Source of the DNA: Acanthochlamys bracteata
Taxonomy: Eukaryota; Streptophyta; Magnoliopsida; Pandanales; Velloziaceae
Assembly: GCA_019914995.1 (NCBI GenBank)
Contig: CM034126.1
Coordinates: 5,523,001 to 5,587,000, forward strand
Length of the DNA: 64,000 nt
Reading direction: 5' to 3'
A program made the translations under genes and the position numbers. The first letter of the stretch is position 1, and the number at the start of each line of letters is the position of its first letter. The notes below the pieces were generated by a model. That model was not told where the DNA came from and did not search any database. It was given only the letters and a program-made list of their open reading frames with translations. Positions 25,237 to 36,450 of the stretch are shown in pieces.

Positions 25237-25529
25237 TAGGTATAATATAACTATGCTCTGGTTAGCCTCTCTGTATATACATATATAGATTTCAGCATAA
25301 AAGCAGTCGAACAATAACCGGCTGCAGCTATTAGAACTATAGTAAGCAGCTGACCGGTCACGTGCTGAGTACATGACACAGCTGACTCATGCTAGACTGT
25401 ATGCATTATAAGCTAACCCGACTAGGCAGCTCCTCACAACTCGTCCTCTTCATTTCAAAATCAAAAAATTCCCTCTCCCTCTCCGAATCCTATATCTCAA
25501 ACCCTAAATCAAATCCCCAAACCTCTACA

Positions 25530-26882
25530 ATGGCCAAGAAAAATCAGAAAACTCAGGCAAAGCATTCCAGAGCTGTCCACGGCAACGACGAAAGATTCAT
25601 CGGGAAGGAGGAATTCGAAAGATACAGTCGGCAGCTAGCAATTCCAATCCTGACGCCGGCAAGTATAAATTTTGACGATTCAATTACTTCCGGCTTGAGG
25701 TGGATGAACTCTTTGAGGCACAAGACTGGATGGTGTTCAACGATTGGCCGAGGGAATTCTCAAAGGAATGTGTCAGAATGTTCTACGCTAACCTTCATTC
25801 CACCGGGAACTCCTCTGTTCAGACAATGGTGAACGGAATTGAGATCAGCTTAGAGGCACGATCCATGTCACTAATGCTGGACATACCCTACCGTGAGGAG
25901 ATGCCGCCTGCCAGTGACTCCAAATTGAATTACCTAAAGCAGGCACTGGACACAGACGTTGTGACAAAGCTTCAATATGATTCGGCTGCCCACTTACCTC
26001 TGTTGCCGAGGGCTCTGTGCCATATCATCTCCAATGTGATAGTTCCACGGTCAGGAAGCCGCAACATCATCACCAACTATGATGCATTTCTGCTATGGAG
26101 GTTGGTGAAGAAATTCCCCATAAATCTCTGTGAGGTGATGTTGTATCATATGACAAGAGTTTCTAAGTCCGGCAGCAAGCACTTCCTATATCTTCATGTT
26201 ATATGTAGAATATGCCGACTTGAGACTGCGCCAATGGGAACCCTGCAAGTGAAGAAGATGTTCAAAATGGATGCAAAATTGTTAAGAGGAATTAATGAAG
26301 CAGAGAAAAGACTAACATACAAGCACCCTCCAGCTGACAATGACCTCACAAATGCCACATTGGCTCCATTGACTGAGTGCCTAACGAACATTCTCAATGC
26401 CATCCTGGAGCAGACAAAGGAAATTCAGAAGTTGAACACCACTTTTGAAGAACTCAAGGAAGCTATGTGCTAACCAGAGCATCCCAAAGTCAAGTCTGCC
26501 CAAGAAGATTTCAAGTTTGGACAGGAGGATGCACAGGAGAATACATAGGAGGATGGACAAGAGGATACACAGGAGGATGCGGATTACTAAGACATGGGCA
26601 GGAATGACCATTCTGAAACTCAAATCTGAAACTCAAATGCATTGTGACCCCCTCACCACTGAACCTCCTATCTCTGACCCTCTATCAGCTCCCTCAACCG
26701 TTCCTAGCCTTCCCCCTAAACGCAAGAACCTCAAACGCAAAGCTCACAAATCAGTCTCCAGCTCCCAAACCCTTGTTGATGAGGATGTAGTAATACTTCC
26801 TCAGTCCTCTGTAGCTAAACCAAAACATCAACGCCCTAGACCTCTTGGCTGTAGAACATCCTCTAGGCGCAGAAATATCTAG
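25530..26882 (+). pseudogene. Extra post-pol ORF of the Sirevirus with a plant-transposon-protein-like domain, frameshifted
   Basis: The likely start is ATG at 25530 (MAKKNQKTQAKHSRAVHGN). A frame change near 25697 is followed by VRMFYANLHSTGNSSVQTMV, GIEISLEARSMSLMLDIP, LPRALCHIISNVIVPRSGSR and YDAFLLWRLVKKFPINL. These resemble, from memory, the plant retrotransposon domain Transposase_32 (PF20167) found in gag-like or accessory ORFs. The frame hits TAA at 26471-26473, then an acidic QED-rich repeat (26510-26582) and a basic tail with PPKRKNLKRKAH in another frame. Sirevirus literature calls the ORF at this place env-like. I see no clear signal peptide or membrane segment, so an envelope role is not supported here. 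Confidence 0.7.
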
Positions 26883-27302
26883 TTGAAACTTAGCTTAGGC
26901 TTAGCTTGATTACTGCTTTAGTTTGTTTGAATGTTTAGATGTTTGTTTTCTATGTTTGGATGTTTGCTCGTCTATTTACTTGTCATTTGCAGTGCTTAAA
27001 TGAATGGTTGAACCTTTTGTTATGACTATATGGTTATCTTCTGCCTAACCTGTCAAGTTTTAGCTACGTTGCATTCTGTATAAACTTTTTAAGATGACAA
27101 AAGGGGGAGAAAAATGAGAGAAAGAATTATTAATGGCTCAAATTAAGGGGGAGCCATGAACCACTTACAGGTAAATAAAATATATGCATCAGTTGAGGGA
27201 GAGTCATCTACAGGTATGAAAATTTACAATTCAAATTGATGGTTTGTGAAAATATAAATCAATAATTCTTAATTTGTTTGTCATCATCAAAAAGGGGGAG
27301 AT
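26883..27302 (+). other. Sirevirus 3' non-coding region with four polypurine-like tracts
   Basis: Tracts at 27099-27110 (AAAAGGGGGAGA), 27144-27152 (TAAGGGGGA), 27193-27203 (TTGAGGGAGAG) and 27289-27302, the last touching the 3' LTR. Only the last is positioned to prime plus-strand synthesis; multiple upstream copies are a known Sirevirus feature. Confidence 0.8.
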
Positions 27303-28727
27303 TGTTGGAACCATAAGGATAATTTTGATGATAACAAAAAATTAAGAACTATAATTTATATTAGACTAATAATCTGAAAACAAGATTCTGCAGGATTAGA
27401 CAAACAAAGATCATTTTATTTACAGCAGATAAGAACAGCCATCATACAACCAACTGTCATGCTACTACAAATTGAACAGCATACGGGACAGAGGATGCCA
27501 TAGTCACATTGCAGTCAGCTCCTCGACTACTGAAGCACAAGAAGACTTCTCTGTATTGAAACAGAGCCTTTGGGTTTTACCGCAACAAAACTTTCCCTTG
27601 CTTCAAAAATAGTCTGGACTCACAACGGACTGAAGCATTTCAAAGAGCAAAAATCATCTTCAATTTCACAGAAAAGGAAAGCTCAATAATCAAGGGAAGA
27701 AAGCATATTATACAGATCAAAGTCTTTAATCAAGTCAAGCAGTCAACCAACGATGCATTAAATATGGACAAGCCAAATCAGCTCATCGAGTCTCAGATAG
27801 CAGCTTAGCTAAATCAAGCTATTAACCACTAGCGGCAAATTCAAATTTCTACAATGCATTTAATGCTATGGAGACCTTGCACAAAGACAACCGAAAGAAA
27901 CTTGGAAGCGGTTGATTAACCGCTGGACAAAACCACTTCCTCTCTGACGTGAAGAACCACCAATGAAAAAGAGCGCCAACGGCAACGTTCCTCAACGGTT
28001 CCTGCACAGGAAAAAAACTCTATAAGAAGGGAGTCAGAGCAACGAAGAAAAAAACAAAGAGAACACAAGCAAAACAGAGATACACAAGAACTCTACTTCT
28101 CTACACAAACATCAAAACTTGCTGCTTATCACATTGAAGAAATCTTTCTCAACAACATATCTGATCATCTCATTCGAAATACTTCATGAACACATAACTC
28201 ACATGAGATAGATCCTGTGCTCAATTTCTATTTATCTTTCTTATAACCTTTTACTGACATTGTGAAGGTGGTGCTGCGGGCACCGAAAAGCAAGCTCAGG
28301 TGGAGCTTGGTGAAAGCTCTTAGACCTTGTAATAGAGCTAGCAAATCAGCCAGGGGACAGGTGTGTCCAGTAAGCTGTCAGGGGTTGTCTTGGCGAAGAA
28401 ACCCGGTAGAGTAAGTGTGCTTGGTGAAGCACTTTGCTCTAGGTGTATTTGTAGCTTATTAAAGGTTTAGTGAAACTTTGGCTCTGGTGATAGAGCGACC
28501 GTGGATGTAGGCAAAGGGGTTTTGCCGAACCACGTTAAATATCCTGAGCACTACTCTTTTTACTTATGTCAGTAAACACTCTAAGTCTCTCTGTCTGCAG
28601 GTTACAGAATTGACACAACCGGCTGTAAGCTTGCTGCCAGTAGGATAACTAAACTTGACGAAAATTTTTATTGACTAACTCAATTCACCCCTCCCCTCTT
28701 GAGTTAATCTTACAGGAAAACCTAACA
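27303..28727 (+). repeat. 3' LTR of the Sirevirus
   Basis: A 1425-bp repeat of 18621-20054, TGTTGGAACC..CCTAACA, followed by the right target copy AGTTC. Confidence 0.93.
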
Positions 28728-28917
28728 AGTTCAAACTAATAGATATGACTACAAGACTTTAGTTAGGTATAACTGAAGACCCTACACAAGAAAATGGATG
28801 GAGAGTTATTCATGCATATATCATGCTAGATCATGTAAGCATGCTCTAGAAACTGGACCTTTATCTTATCTAGATTTTTTTTTAAAAATTATAGAAATGA
28901 ATGATTTGGATAGAATT

Positions 28918-31878
28918 CACTATTACAAATTGGACGTTTACCAACTAAAATTTAATCAATATTAACAATAAAATAATTGGTAATGAGACTTACAAACTGA
29001 AGTTGTGTCTCTTAACTCCGTCAGCAATAACTAGGTGTTAAACAGCTCACCAACCTTTTTTCACTAACACAGAATTTTCGTCAGTGTTGCAAAGTAATTT
29101 ACTAACTACTGCTAGTTAATCGATAAATTACCGATTGTCACCTCCACGAGCACCAAGACTCAAATATTCACGAGTACGAACATTCTGATCACTCGATGAT
29201 TGACTTCATCACGAAGGTTCCATATAGTGTAAGATGCCATAAAACTATTGCCAAGTAAACTCATATATACTATATCAAGAGTTTTGAATATTTGAGACTT
29301 TGCATCTCACTAACATCTTTACATGATCCTTAGTAAATCGCATCAAAAGAGCGGACTCTATTTTATACTCCTTCGACAGCTTGTTTGTAATATATATACA
29401 ACTATTATCCAACCTATTCCAAAAAAGTTACCTTAGCCTATATTACTATATCTTTTATCTATTTGTTGGCTTGGCAAGTAAAGCATTAAATTCCAATACA
29501 AGCAAGTAATATTAACATTCATAAAACTAAAGGCATAACTATCCTCTTCTCTTGTAATTGGGTAATTAAATTAGTAAATCCCAACATATGCAACCAATAT
29601 GACCATTTTGATACTACCAAAATATGACTACCCTTCTTTCTTGCGCCTAGAAATTAAGTACCAAATTCGAATACATGCAAACAACATCACTAATTTTACA
29701 TTTAAGGTATGAGTACGCTCAGACCGTGCAGTATTTGTGTACATGTAATGAAAATTTTCATGCTAAACATGTACAAAACTTACATAAACTATGTAATTAT
29801 TTAATCATCACATAAATCACATTTATTATAATATAAAAAACTCAAATTTTAACTAGTCAAACAAAATTTCATCCCACTTTATACAGGCCAGGTATGCCTA
29901 TTTGTGTAAAGAAATTATTTGATCTTGAATTGAAGTCGAATAAGCTGGCACAAGAATGGCGTCGCTAAGTGAAGCATGTAGTGGCTCTAAATAAGAAGCA
30001 CAAGTGTGGCGGCCACCACCGATAAGAAAACTATACGCGAGCGGCTACAATCTCCAGTGGGAGCTCGATCACAATTTGGCTAAATAGGAGACAACAATGA
30101 ATTAATGATAAGAATAGCATCAGAATTGGTACAACAGTTGAATGGTGGAATATGAGATCGACAATTGTCAAAGGCAGAGCTCCGCTAGAAAGATCCAAGC
30201 ACGCTTCTCTCTCGTGCGGTCGCAAGCTCATCCAAGATTTCATAGTAATAGAGCTTCAATTAGCTTCATTAGGAGGAGATCGATACCAACAGTTTCTAAG
30301 ATGAAAGATATAGACCTAGTTAATCAAGAGGAAAAACAAGGATGAACTTGCAGAATGTTCGAAGAAAAGGAAAGAAGAAGAGACGCATTAAAACCTACAT
30401 TTACCAACTGAAAAATTAGTCTAATATGCATGTATTACCGACTAAAAGAACAGTCAGTGAACATACTTAAAAACTACCGACTAAAATGACTACAGTCGGC
30501 AAATGCATTTAAACGATTAACTTAAAACTAAAGATTGTTTTCAAGTTGCGTAAAATTTCAGACTGCAATATAATTTCATCCGTATAAATGCTAATTAATA
30601 TGTACCTTCATTCCATAAATATATTATTTGTCGATAAGACTCCTTTCAATCAGTAAAATTAATAGTTGAAAGTTTTTTTCCTAAAAAGTACTAATCAACA
30701 CTAAAATATAGTTGATAAAATTACCGATTGAAGTAACTATAGTCGATAATTCCTATATATTACCTACTAGGGAGTGACATTTCTGCCTAATTATTCTAAT
30801 TGCAATTTTAGATCGGACCTTTTTACTAATAATTATATGATTCAGTCGGTAATATGCAATATTTACCGTCCGTATATTATTTCTGTAGCTAAATTGAAAA
30901 TCCTTACCGACTAATGTTTTAAGTTGATATGTGACATAGTTAGCGACTTTTGTTATTTAGTCGAAAAATTTTCAATCGGTAAAAATTAAGGGTGACAATT
31001 TGGATTGGTGGATCAGTTTCAGATCGACCTATTTAATAACCGGATCAAATTCGTTCAACCCTAATTTGACCTGTAAATTTGTATGGGTCAAAATTGTCAA
31101 CCTTAACCTAATCTATTAATAATCGGGTCAAATTTAGATCAACCTATTTAATAATTAAAATTATTAATTTAAGATAATTCTTTATTTTTAAGCTTCAGCG
31201 AATTTATAATATCCGTTGTAATAAAAATGCACAATATTCTTATTGACGAGATATAATAAATATCCGTCAAAATGTGTTTTCTTTACTATCTTCATTGGTT
31301 CTTAAAACATTAAAAAAAATTATTTTTATTTTTGAAAATATGTGGTGACAGCTGAATTTTATGATTATAAATACATACTAATAATTTCGATAAAAATTTT
31401 GATAAATATAGCTATCTAACAAAATTTTGATAAAAAATTTATATAAAATCTAAATTCGTCATTACAGGAACACCTACATAGTAATACTTTCGATAATATT
31501 ATGATTCTCATCTTACACTATTTTACTAAAATATAAAAATAATAATTAATTATAAATATTATATAATTTAATAATTTATAGATTACTATTATCGATTACT
31601 TTTATTGCTAATATTTTAATAAATAGAAAGAAAAAATAAAATATTATTTCTTCAAAAGATAACAATTCGAATTGGTAGATCAACTTCAGATTAACCAGGA
31701 TCGACCTATTTAATAAACCGGATCAAATTCGCCCAACTCTAATCTAATCCATATATTTATACTGATCAAAATTTTTAATCTTAATCCTAATTAAATGGGT
31801 CAATTTCAGATTACGTTTTTGGAACGGGTCATATATTGTTACTCTTAGTAAAAATTAGGTTTGTAGTAAGTAGTATAT
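28918..31878. mobile_element. CACTA (En/Spm)-like transposon remnant
   Basis: The left end CACTATTACAAATTGGACG has the CACTA terminus. The right end GTTTGTAGTAAGTAG at about 31864-31878 is an imperfect inverse. Subterminal ACCGACT-type motifs occur in both orientations: near 30436, 30475, 30500 (CAGTCGGC), 30722, 30841, 30903 and 30970. Such arrays bind CACTA transposase. No intact transposase frame is seen in 29.1-30.4 kb. A second element (30989-31847) is inserted near the right end. Boundaries, especially the right one, are approximate. Confidence 0.5.
30989..31847. mobile_element. Mutator-like MITE inserted in the CACTA remnant
   Basis: It is flanked by the 10-bp direct repeat GTAAAAATTA (30979-30988 and 31848-31857). 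Its ends are inverted: AGGGTGACAAT on the left, ATTGTTACTCT on the right. The 9-10-bp duplication suits Mutator-like elements. Both arms carry repeated GATCGACCTATTTAATAA-type motifs and the core is very AT-rich. No coding capacity. Related copies lie at 43245-44056. Confidence 0.65.
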
Positions 31879-32146
31879 CTAATCGAAATTTTGGGATGGT
31901 TTGATTACAATTTCACTTCCTCACATTTAAATTGACCAAACCCAACACCCAAGTTTACATGGACTATTAGACCGTTGTGATTTTTTGTGACAGTTTAATA
32001 AGTTACCCAATATTGTAATGAAAATCTCTCGAAGTTTTAGTCACTGTCACCAAAAAATAAAAATAGAGCAGACCAACGATCTCAACATCCCAAAGCTGCA
32101 GCATATGTATTGTAAACATCAGTTCTAGGGCTCAGCACATTCAGAT

Positions 32147-32168
32147 AGGCCCGTGTATTACAAGCCCA
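32147..32168. promoter_or_regulatory. Site II-like promoter elements upstream of the complex I subunit gene
   Basis: AGGCCC (32147-32152) and AGCCCA (32163-32168) read on the other strand as GGGCCT and TGGGCT. TGGGCY site II elements are common in plant promoters of mitochondrial respiratory-chain genes. They lie about 140-160 bases before the start codon. Function is inferred from motif and position only. Confidence 0.45.
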
Positions 32169-32308
32169 GATTGCGCAAGGAAGTTTGGCCTATACCCAAC
32201 TCAAAAGTGTAGTTGAGAGTTGAAGACAGGGGGATCTCTCTCATCTTGGTTTCCTGTGACTTCAGTAGTTTCCCGGTAAGAAGGGTAGTAATCTGATCGA
32301 CGGCGGAG

Positions 32309-34776
32309 ATGGGCACTGGTGGTCATGGCGGCACGACCTACAAGGGGTACACAATCCATCACCCTAAGCGCTGGCACGTTGTTACAGGCAAAGGCCTCTG
32401 CGCAATCATGTGGTATGAAATTATCTCAATGTGACCTGATAATTCCATCGATCTCTTATTAATCTTCTCTCAGTTGTATCGATTTCCATTTCCTATCTGT
32501 TTATCTTAATTTTACTATATGTATTGACTTATTCAATTCTGATTATAATCAGGAGTATGTTTGGTCGGAGTAGGTCAGTAGCAGAAAGGTTTTGATTTGA
32601 AGGCAGATGCGTTTAAATAGCATGGATTCGTTTTATTGTTTTAACCAATTTATCTATGCCTTTGATCGTGCTTAGTTGGTTGAATTGGTGTTTGTATAGT
32701 TGTACGGTGCTTTTGTTATTGGATTACTTGAGTAAAAGACACGATTACAACCTTTGCTTAATTGTATATAAGCGTTGTGTGCTGCATAAAGGGCGTGTTT
32801 ACCTAGGGGGTGGAAGTGGAGTTTTGGGGGAAATGGAGTTTTTAGGAAATAAATTTAAAAAATAAAATAAAAAATAAAAAATATTTAATAAAAAATAAAA
32901 TTTTATATTAATTATATATTTTTAGTAAGTTTTAAATTTGAATTTTTAAAAAAATTTTATTGATAAAAAAATTTATTTTAATTTTTATAAGTATTTATGT
33001 GAAACTTGAGTTTAAAGGAAGTGGAGTTTAGGGGTGTTGGTAAACACGCCCAAAGTGGTAGATTATACTATTCAAATTTCAAATTTAGAGAGCTTCCACA
33101 GTTAATTGTTTCCATATTGATTTTACTGAATCATTGATGTCTTAAATAGCACAAATTGTTGATTTCAGAGGTATTGCAGTATGGAGAATGGGCTATGAGC
33201 TTTACCCCTTAAGAAAATTTCCATTCAACTGTGTTCTAATTGCAGTAGGAAGAGACCCTGACTGACGTTTTGCAATACGTTAAACATTGAGTAATTTTTG
33301 ATCCTGTTCCTTCTGGGCAATTCGTAGATATTCGACATCTTTAATCAAAATCATGTTTACTAAAGGTATTGGGTGTTGATTATTGCAAAGAAACACAATA
33401 TAAAGAAGTTATATTGGTTAAAGATGTGTAAACTTAATGTAGAGGTCTATTATAAGTTTCTGGCTTATTCAGTTTAGTGACTCATATTGATTCATGTTAA
33501 GAAGTTAAAACTTGTTGTAGAACTCGTGATATTTAATTCCTTTCTTTTGTCATTTTGTAACTTTTGTTTTGTTTTCTGTAGGTTTTGGGTTTTATACCGG
33601 GCCAAGCAAGATGGTCCTGTTCTGTTGGTAACTTTTTCCTAATTTTATGCTTAGCTTCCTGCATTCTGTCACCTCCTAATAGATCTAAGGCAATAAAAAA
33701 CTTGTAATGATGCTGCAGGGTTGGCGTCATCCCTGGGAGGGACATGGGGATCACTCTCATCAGCATGACAATTCCCACGGGCATGAGGTAGTAATTCACT
33801 TTTAAGTAGTCATTAAAATGTAGAAACATCTAACAGTAAAGGTGTATAGCAGCATCTTTCTAAATTCATAGTTTAAATCTTTTGTACGAGTTTCTAGTCC
33901 GGTAATATCATAAACAGAGAATAATATTTCAGTCACTATCAGCCTAGAAGCGAAAAATAGATTATCTATCTGGAATTTCAATGGCATGTAGTTTAGAAGG
34001 CAATGAGGCCATATTAATTGTCCTCTTATTATGACAAAAGGAACTTGATAGTTGAAAGAGGGTGTATACTAATAATTTATTACTGGTTCTTCGGGATGTA
34101 GGTGTTGTTCTACATCGTTAATGACACTATGGGCAACCAAATTATGGTTTCAAAATGGCACTCTAATAATGTTCAAAGTCAATTTGGCTTCTCATCAAGT
34201 TGCTGTTTATCTGCAATTCCTCCCTCAAGGATTAGCTCATTGAATCAACAATTTCTAATTTTTATCTCTTTGAGGACAGATATCTATTCAAGTTTTTGCG
34301 GGCTGGCCATTTGATGGTCCTCTTTGTTGTGCTTTTAGGCTCCCTCTGTGTATTGTAAGGTGATATGCCCGATGTATGAATTGACCAAAAAATATAGTGT
34401 AGATTCCCTTAGCTACATCATATTGCTTATAAAGCTCAATACTTTGCATGTACCTAAGCACCCAACCACTTGAAATGCTAATTGCAAGGATAAACATAAT
34501 CCAAGGTTTCAAGGAGTTAATTTGTTAACAAACACAATACGCTAGGTACGTTATTGTATACATAATAAGAAACAATGATAGTGAACTTCAGATATCAATC
34601 TGATGCTGAACTTAGTTTTCCTTGTTGCTTATGGTGGATGGTTATTGATCTTACTTTCCGTTTTCTTAGACTATAAATCCACTTTTATTGCAAGCATGAA
34701 TATGCAGAAGAAAATGACAGATACTTGCTCTTGATCTGATTTTTATCTTTAAATAATTTCTCAGGCTTCCCATTAG
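32309..34776 (+). CDS. NDUFB2: NADH dehydrogenase (ubiquinone) 1 beta subcomplex subunit 2-like protein
   Basis: Exons 32309-32412, 33582-33627, 33719-33787 and probably 34765-34776, all with GT..AG introns and matching phase, give about 76 residues. The protein begins MGTGGHGGTTYKGYTIHHPK, continues RWHVVTGKGLCAIMWFWVLY and RAKQDGPVLLGWRHPWEG, and ends in a His-rich HGDHSHQHDNSHGHE tail. This is the conserved plant form of the small single-helix NDUFB2 (AGGG) accessory subunit of mitochondrial complex I. The hydrophobic segment around CAIMWFWVLY is the predicted inner-membrane helix. The last exon, adding ASH and a stop, is a prediction; reading through the last donor site would instead add VVIHF and stop at 33805. 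Intron 1 carries a MITE. The frame is intact. Confidence 0.88.
32791..33051. repeat. Tourist-like MITE, copy 2, inside intron 1 of the NDUFB2-like gene
   Basis: Left end GGGCGTGTTTACC, right end GGTGTTGGTAAACACGCCC, AT-rich core of 261 bp in all. AAA flanks both sides as a possible 3-bp target duplication. It has the same orientation as copy 1 at 4706. Confidence 0.72.
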
Positions 34777-35373
34777 TGAATGTACGACCGGAGCACCACA
34801 CCAGAGTTCTTTGGCTTTGGTTTGTGTATGGGACCAATAGGTTGTAATCAAACAATATCCTGAAGTGCTTTTGTTATCATGTTATGTGCTGTATTCACTT
34901 GCTTCAAGCCTGGTATATCTGTCTGGACTTTCTTTTCCTTGTACTGCTGCAGTGTCCATAATGTTCACTTGGTTGAAATGCATGGATATAGTTTCATGCT
35001 ACACATTGGTAGAAATTGTATGTTTGTACTTCGTCATGTGATTTTAAAAATAAATGTTGCATGTTGATTATGTACTTTTGTGCCTCAATCCTGGAGGGTA
35101 GCCAAGCTTGTTTTCTATTATTGAAATTCAGGTAATCTTGTTTTATAAATAATACTCCTTTGTTTCTTTCTGAAATAGCTTTAAAAAGTTATCTGTAACC
35201 AACAAGAAAAGATGACCAGGTTTTATATAAAATGTGGCGATGATTACGAGCCCAGTCCTCGAGGTACTGACAGTAATATCACAAATGGAAAACAAATATA
35301 CTGTAATCTCTTACAACGCGTCCATATCTTACGGAGTAATTGTGTTGCTTCGTTCTTTCTTCGTATATGGGTT
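34777..35373. other. 3' untranslated region and flank of the NDUFB2-like gene
   Basis: Follows the predicted stop codon. AT-rich and without a recognisable gene; small open frames here have no motifs. A poly(A) site could lie anywhere in the first few hundred bases. Confidence 0.4.
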
Positions 35374-35604
35374 GCGTTTGGTAGTGCTTATGAAATGGAA
35401 CTTTTTTAAAATTAAAAGTATTTTTATTTTTTTTACTTTCAAAAAAATAATAAAAATATGTAATAAAAAAATCTCATTTCGTAGAATTTTTTTACACTAT
35501 CAAAATTTTTAAATAAATTTTCTAAATACTTATAAAATATGTATTGAAAAATGTGAAATGAAAAAAAGTTGAAAAGTTGCTTATGATAAGCAGTGCCAAA
35601 TGCG
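35374..35604. repeat. MITE copy, GCGTTTGG..CCAAATGC family
   Basis: The left end GCGTTTGGTAGTGCTTATG and right end CTTATGATAAGCAGTGCCAA form imperfect inverted repeats around an AT-rich core. This is the best-preserved copy of the family also seen at 4014-4264. Confidence 0.65.
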
Positions 35605-36450
35605 CTCATGTTCTTTTTCGTTTTGATACCTAGAACAGCTATTTTCTCTTCTTTTCCATTGTCACTAGGAATATGAATAATGTTTTATTACTTGATGGGT
35701 ACAGAAATCTGTTAATACTGAATTTGCAATTACAGGATTTGTTTTGATTGAACGTTGTTATCCGTACGATTTTCTAAGGTTGACAATAAGTCGGGAATGT
35801 GAGTACTGAGGCAAGAACCTTTGGATGAAGAAATCGAAAGCTTTGGCTTAGTTTTGAAGGATTCTTAACATGCAAAAGCTATGTCGATGCTGCATTTAAC
35901 CGAGGAGGGTTAAATTAGATTTTCTATCTAACTAAACAAAGGGGGTTTGCAAAACCGCGTCGCTAGACACCGGCACCATCCTCCGCTAGAGTTTCACACC
36001 GCCACACGTTCTTGCCGTCCCTGTTGCTGCAGCTGCAATCTCCCTACTCCTACCATCATCGGTGCTGTCTCACTACAACCGTTGTCTCCATGCAACGGTG
36101 ATCGATGCCATCCGTCTCATTGTTATCGTCGAGCGGCCGGTTGCCACCGGTACGCCGCTATCACCACTTCACCACCGTTGGCTTCATTTTTTATCACTGC
36201 TGCTATTAGATCGTCTTGCTACTAACCGCTCGCGCCATCGTCATTGGTGTTCACTTACTCGCTCACTGCTGCCTCTTGATCAATCTTGCATCAATGATCT
36301 AGCCAATTAGACTCAAGTCATCAGACTCACTAATTTGTGGCCGACTCACTGATCCGTACGGATGTGGCAGATTCAGATATACTGATTTAGCCCGATTGAT
36401 ATAACTCAGCCCGCATGAACTAATCTGGCCTAACTCGCTGACACTATCCC
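35605..36450. other. Intergenic, with a GC-richer patch
   Basis: The patch at about 35945-36300 is clearly richer in G and C and in CCG and CAC triplets than its surroundings and has open frames on the plus strand, but no domain is recognisable. It may be the decayed 5' part of the copia remnant that follows. Confidence 0.35.

Larger units (their letters stand above)
18621..28727 (+). mobile_element. Complete-length Ty1/copia retrotransposon of the Sirevirus lineage
   Basis: A 10.1-kb element with LTRs 18621-20054 and 27303-28727 and the target duplication AGTTC at 18616-18620 and 28728-28732. It has a tRNA-Met-type primer site, long gag with CCHC knuckle, PR, INT, RT and RNase H in copia order, an extra ORF after pol, and several AAAAGGGGGAG-type tracts before the 3' LTR. 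The long LTRs, long gag, post-pol ORF and repeated polypurine tracts are Sirevirus (SIRE/Maximus) traits. The coding region has in-frame stops and frame changes, so it is not autonomous. LTR differences are a few percent by eye. Confidence 0.93.

Noticed and set aside
25530..26882. Retroviral envelope gene
   Set aside because: No signal peptide, hydrophobic anchor or cleavage-type segment is apparent; the blocks resemble a plant retroelement accessory domain instead.
35947..36310. Two overlapping plus-strand frames in a GC-rich patch
   Set aside because: Low-complexity Pro/Cys/His/Ser composition, no domain, no start or splice context; possibly decayed retroelement leader.
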